This document shows, one piece after another, positions 32,774 through 34,171 of a DNA stretch of 34,171 nucleotides. A model generated the notes under the pieces. The model was given only the letters and a program-made list of their open reading frames with translations. It searched no databases and had not been told where the DNA came from. Position 1 is the first letter of the stretch, and the number at the start of each line of letters is the position of its first letter. Both the position numbers and the translations under genes were made by a program. The stretch comes from a virus, in IMG/VR virus record IMGVR_UViG_3300000227_000008, positions 9,326-43,496 of that record; one strand, given 5' to 3'.

Positions 32774-33042
32774 TATTTCATGCTCCCGTCTTTATTACGC
32801 TTGAAGCTTCTGTTCTTGGAAGCTGGAAGAACACGAGTATTGCTCTTGTGATTGGAGCCTCCCTTGCTGAGAGGCTTCTTGTGGTCTACATCCTTGCCAT
32901 CCCCTTTCCTCACCCTGCCATCCCTCTTGGCTTCTGCCCTAGCTTGATTACGAGCAGCCCTACGCTTCTTCTGTTCTGGACGAGAATTGTATTCTTCATT
33001 TTCTCGTTTGTAATCTCTTTTCCCGTTACGCATGTACGGCAT
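32773..33042 (-). CDS. Small basic HNH-like protein (89 aa)
   Basis: Very rich in Lys, Arg and Asn. The core VDHKKPLSKGGSNHKSNTRV contains Asp-His and a downstream Asn/His pair, as in small HNH nucleases found by terminase genes. No Cys pairs. It lies two genes after the small terminase, so a packaging-associated nicking role is possible. GAGGA precedes the ATG at 33042. Confidence 0.65.
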   Translation of the reverse strand: MPYMRNGKRDYKRENEEYNSRPEQKKRRAARNQARAEAKRDGRVRKGDGKDVDHKKPLSKGGSNHKSNTRVLPASKNRSFKRNKDGSMK

Positions 33043-33044
33043 GA

Positions 33045-33236
33045 TTACAAGTCCTCAAGCATTTTCTTTCGCTTGCTGAAAGAACGAGCAGCATTCCCTA
33101 CCAACCCTTCATTAGCTTCCACTATCTCCTTCAACAACTCTTGCTTACTCTGTTCAGCATCAACGGGAGCAGCTTCATTACGAAGGCGTTCTTCAGCTTC
33201 TTTCTTCTTCTTACCAGCACCAAACCAATCAGGCAT
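33045..33236 (-). CDS. Small hypothetical protein (63 aa)
   Basis: ATG 33236 follows AGGAG at 33247-33243, so the frame extension to 33275 is not used. The product begins MPDWFGAGKKKKEAEERLRN and ends NAARSFSKRKKMLEDL; it is charged and helical. No family is recognised. It sits between the small terminase and the HNH-like gene. Confidence 0.7.
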   Translation of the reverse strand: MPDWFGAGKKKKEAEERLRNEAAPVDAEQSKQELLKEIVEANEGLVGNAARSFSKRKKMLEDL

Positions 33237-33252
33237 TTTCTTTCTCCTATAA

Positions 33253-33909
33253 TTAATTTGCCCCGCCAATAACAAGGCGAAGGCGTTTCAAATCTTCAGC
33301 AACATCGTCTTCAATTTCTTTGTCGATTTCTTGTTTTGTAGGCTTGTCATTGTTAACAGGACGGCCTGCTCCACTGCTCTTCCATTTTCCTTCTGCAAGC
33401 CATTTAGCAGCGTTCAATCCCTTGGCTCCTTCGCTGACAGCAATATCGGCCAATTCCTTAATAGCCTTGCTTCTCAGCTTAATCTCTGCTTCCTTCCTCC
33501 AAGCGTTGACAATTGGAGCAAACCACTTCGTCTCACAAAGCCTTTCCCAATGCTCCCAATCTCCAAACACAGCCTGAACAAATTCATATTCCGTAGGATC
33601 ATAATAATAATCCATGTAAATACGTTTCATGCTAGGGTAGTGGCGAACAGGCTGAGAAGGGGCTGCTCCTTCAGCATACATAATCTCTCCCTCAATCCAC
33701 CTATCCTCATTCTCCAGAGAGAAAGGGGGCCATACAGAAGCAGATGTGTTTCTTTCTAGAAAAAGGGATGTAGCGTAAAACTTCCCCATGGGGCATTTAC
33801 GCTGAGAGACTGGAAGAGGAAGCTGGAGAGAACGAACATAATTCATGTCAGCCTGTCCATTTCTCTTGTATTTCTCAGGAGCCTTCCTGTGTTCTTCTTG
33901 TTTGTTCAT
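33253..33909 (-). CDS. Terminase small subunit, putative (218 aa)
   Basis: The C-terminal part (LRSKAIKELADIAVSEGAKG, LNAAKWLAEGKWKSSGAGRP, DDVAEDLKRLRLV) has the helical layout of podovirus small terminases, which select the packaging site. The N-terminal part includes FVQAVFGDWEHWERLCETKW. It is the first gene of the late arm, and AGAGGA lies just before the ATG. The large terminase is three kilobases further on rather than adjacent, so the call rests on sequence character and its leading position. Confidence 0.65.
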   Translation of the reverse strand: MNKQEEHRKAPEKYKRNGQADMNYVRSLQLPLPVSQRKCPMGKFYATSLFLERNTSASVWPPFSLENEDRWIEGEIMYAEGAAPSQPVRHYPSMKRIYMDYYYDPTEYEFVQAVFGDWEHWERLCETKWFAPIVNAWRKEAEIKLRSKAIKELADIAVSEGAKGLNAAKWLAEGKWKSSGAGRPVNNDKPTKQEIDKEIEDDVAEDLKRLRLVIGGAN

Positions 33910-33931
33910 ATGTCCTCTGGATATTTCATAA
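33856..33931. repeat. Source copy of an upstream partial duplication (small-terminase start)
   Basis: Two parts of this segment recur at 34018-34068: 30 bases (33856-33885) and 21 bases (33911-33931), both exact. The 25 bases between them (33886-33910), which contain the terminase start codon, are absent from the other copy. Confidence 0.9.
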
Positions 33932-33974
33932 TTATGCTAAAAATTTCTTACCTCAAATGCACCACTGTACACAT

Positions 33975-33996
33975 CCCCCATGCCCCCCTTCCACCC
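33975..33996 (-). other. G-rich stretch on the minus strand upstream of the small terminase
   Basis: Minus strand carries G runs of 3, 2, 6 and 5 within 22 bases (GGGTGG, then GGGGGG, CAT, GGGGG). It could form a G-quadruplex or be part of a packaging or protein site. It lies 66 bases upstream of the terminase start in non-coding DNA. Confidence 0.4.
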
Positions 33997-34017
33997 TATC
34001 AACATTCCATGATCGCT

Positions 34018-34068
34018 TCCATTTCTCTTGTATTTCTCAGGAGCCTTTGTCCTCTGGATATTTCATAA
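34018..34068. repeat. Deleted second copy of the small-terminase start
   Basis: 51 bases made of two exact blocks matching 33856-33885 and 33911-33931 with the intervening 25 bases missing. It is non-coding here because the start codon was lost. Confidence 0.9.
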
Positions 34069-34084
34069 ATGCAAATGCAAATGC
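34067..34084. repeat. Three tandem AAATGC repeats
   Basis: AAATGC occurs three times in a row immediately after the duplicated block. On the other strand it reads GCATTT three times. Function unknown. Confidence 0.8.
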
Positions 34085-34171
34085 TTCTCATTTTCTCGAT
34101 AAATTCTGGACGGATTCCCATTAATGTAACATTATTACTAATGATTATTATTATTAATATTATTATTATTA

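Larger units (their letters stand above)
33910..34171. other. Non-coding right end of window
   Basis: 262 bases without a gene. Contents in order: ribosome site of the small terminase, G-rich stretch, partial duplication, AAATGC repeats, and an AT-rich tail (34131-34171) made mostly of ATT units. As the region upstream of the late arm it should hold the late promoter, but no convincing -35/-10 pair was found; a CATAAT at 33935-33940 on the minus strand is the only candidate. Confidence 0.55.

Noticed and set aside
1-34171. tRNA genes, CRISPR arrays, insertion sequences, integrase or attachment sites
   Set aside because: None seen on either strand by reading; non-coding space is too small for most of these, and no repeats with regular spacing occur.

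Overview
The window is part of the genome of a tailed, short-tailed (podovirus-type) bacteriophage. Evidence for this is a T7-family DNA polymerase, a T7-type 5'-3' exonuclease, tail tubular proteins A and B, an internal-core set that includes a very large virion protein with a lytic transglycosylase domain, portal, terminase, scaffold and capsid. No bacterial housekeeping gene, tRNA, CRISPR array or insertion sequence is visible. The content (T7-like polymerase, PhoH, NrdA/NrdB and MazG-like genes, two gene arms pointing at each other, no phage RNA polymerase in view) resembles T7-related podoviruses of the roseophage SIO1 / VpV262 type (Zobellviridae-like). That placement is inference. The host is probably a Gram-negative bacterium but cannot be named from the sequence.

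Layout. Positions 1-11730 (+ strand) are a tightly packed replication and nucleotide-metabolism arm. In order it holds: DNA polymerase (5' truncated by the window edge and split by a group I intron), small unknown genes, an SSB-like protein, 5'-3' exonuclease, a methyltransferase-like protein, small genes, an HNH nuclease, a MazG-like protein, a DnaQ-like exonuclease with a zinc ribbon, a second MazG-like protein, PhoH-like ATPase, NrdA, a broken HNH homing-endonuclease gene, a small gene, and NrdB (split by a second group I intron). Genes mostly overlap by 1-4 bases (ATGA, TAATG), as expected for translationally coupled phage operons. The arm ends at a bidirectional terminator at about 11759-11774.

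Positions 11784-33909 (- strand) are the late arm. In transcription order (right to left) it holds: small terminase, two small proteins, tail-fibre adaptor-like protein, beta-helix tailspike, large terminase, portal, a small protein, scaffold, major capsid protein, a capsid-associated protein, a terminator, a jelly-roll-like fibre/decoration protein, tail tubular A, an overlapping gene, tail tubular B, GNAT-like and cupin-like proteins, three internal virion proteins, then a lysis cassette (M15 peptidase endolysin, coiled-coil membrane protein, holin). Positions 33910-34171 are non-coding. They carry a partial duplication of the start of the small terminase gene, a G-rich stretch, and an AT-rich end.

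The most unusual content is the mobile-intron biology. Two group I introns with nearly identical P7 regions interrupt the two most conserved kinds of phage gene present (polymerase motif B and the NrdB metal site). A homing-endonuclease remnant with an internal deletion sits inside the first intron, and a frame-disrupted free-standing HNH gene lies between nrdA and nrdB. The splice sites could be placed to the base because the exon junctions restore the conserved protein motifs and the P1 helices form with a U.G pair at the cut. Together they look like a homing system caught in decay.
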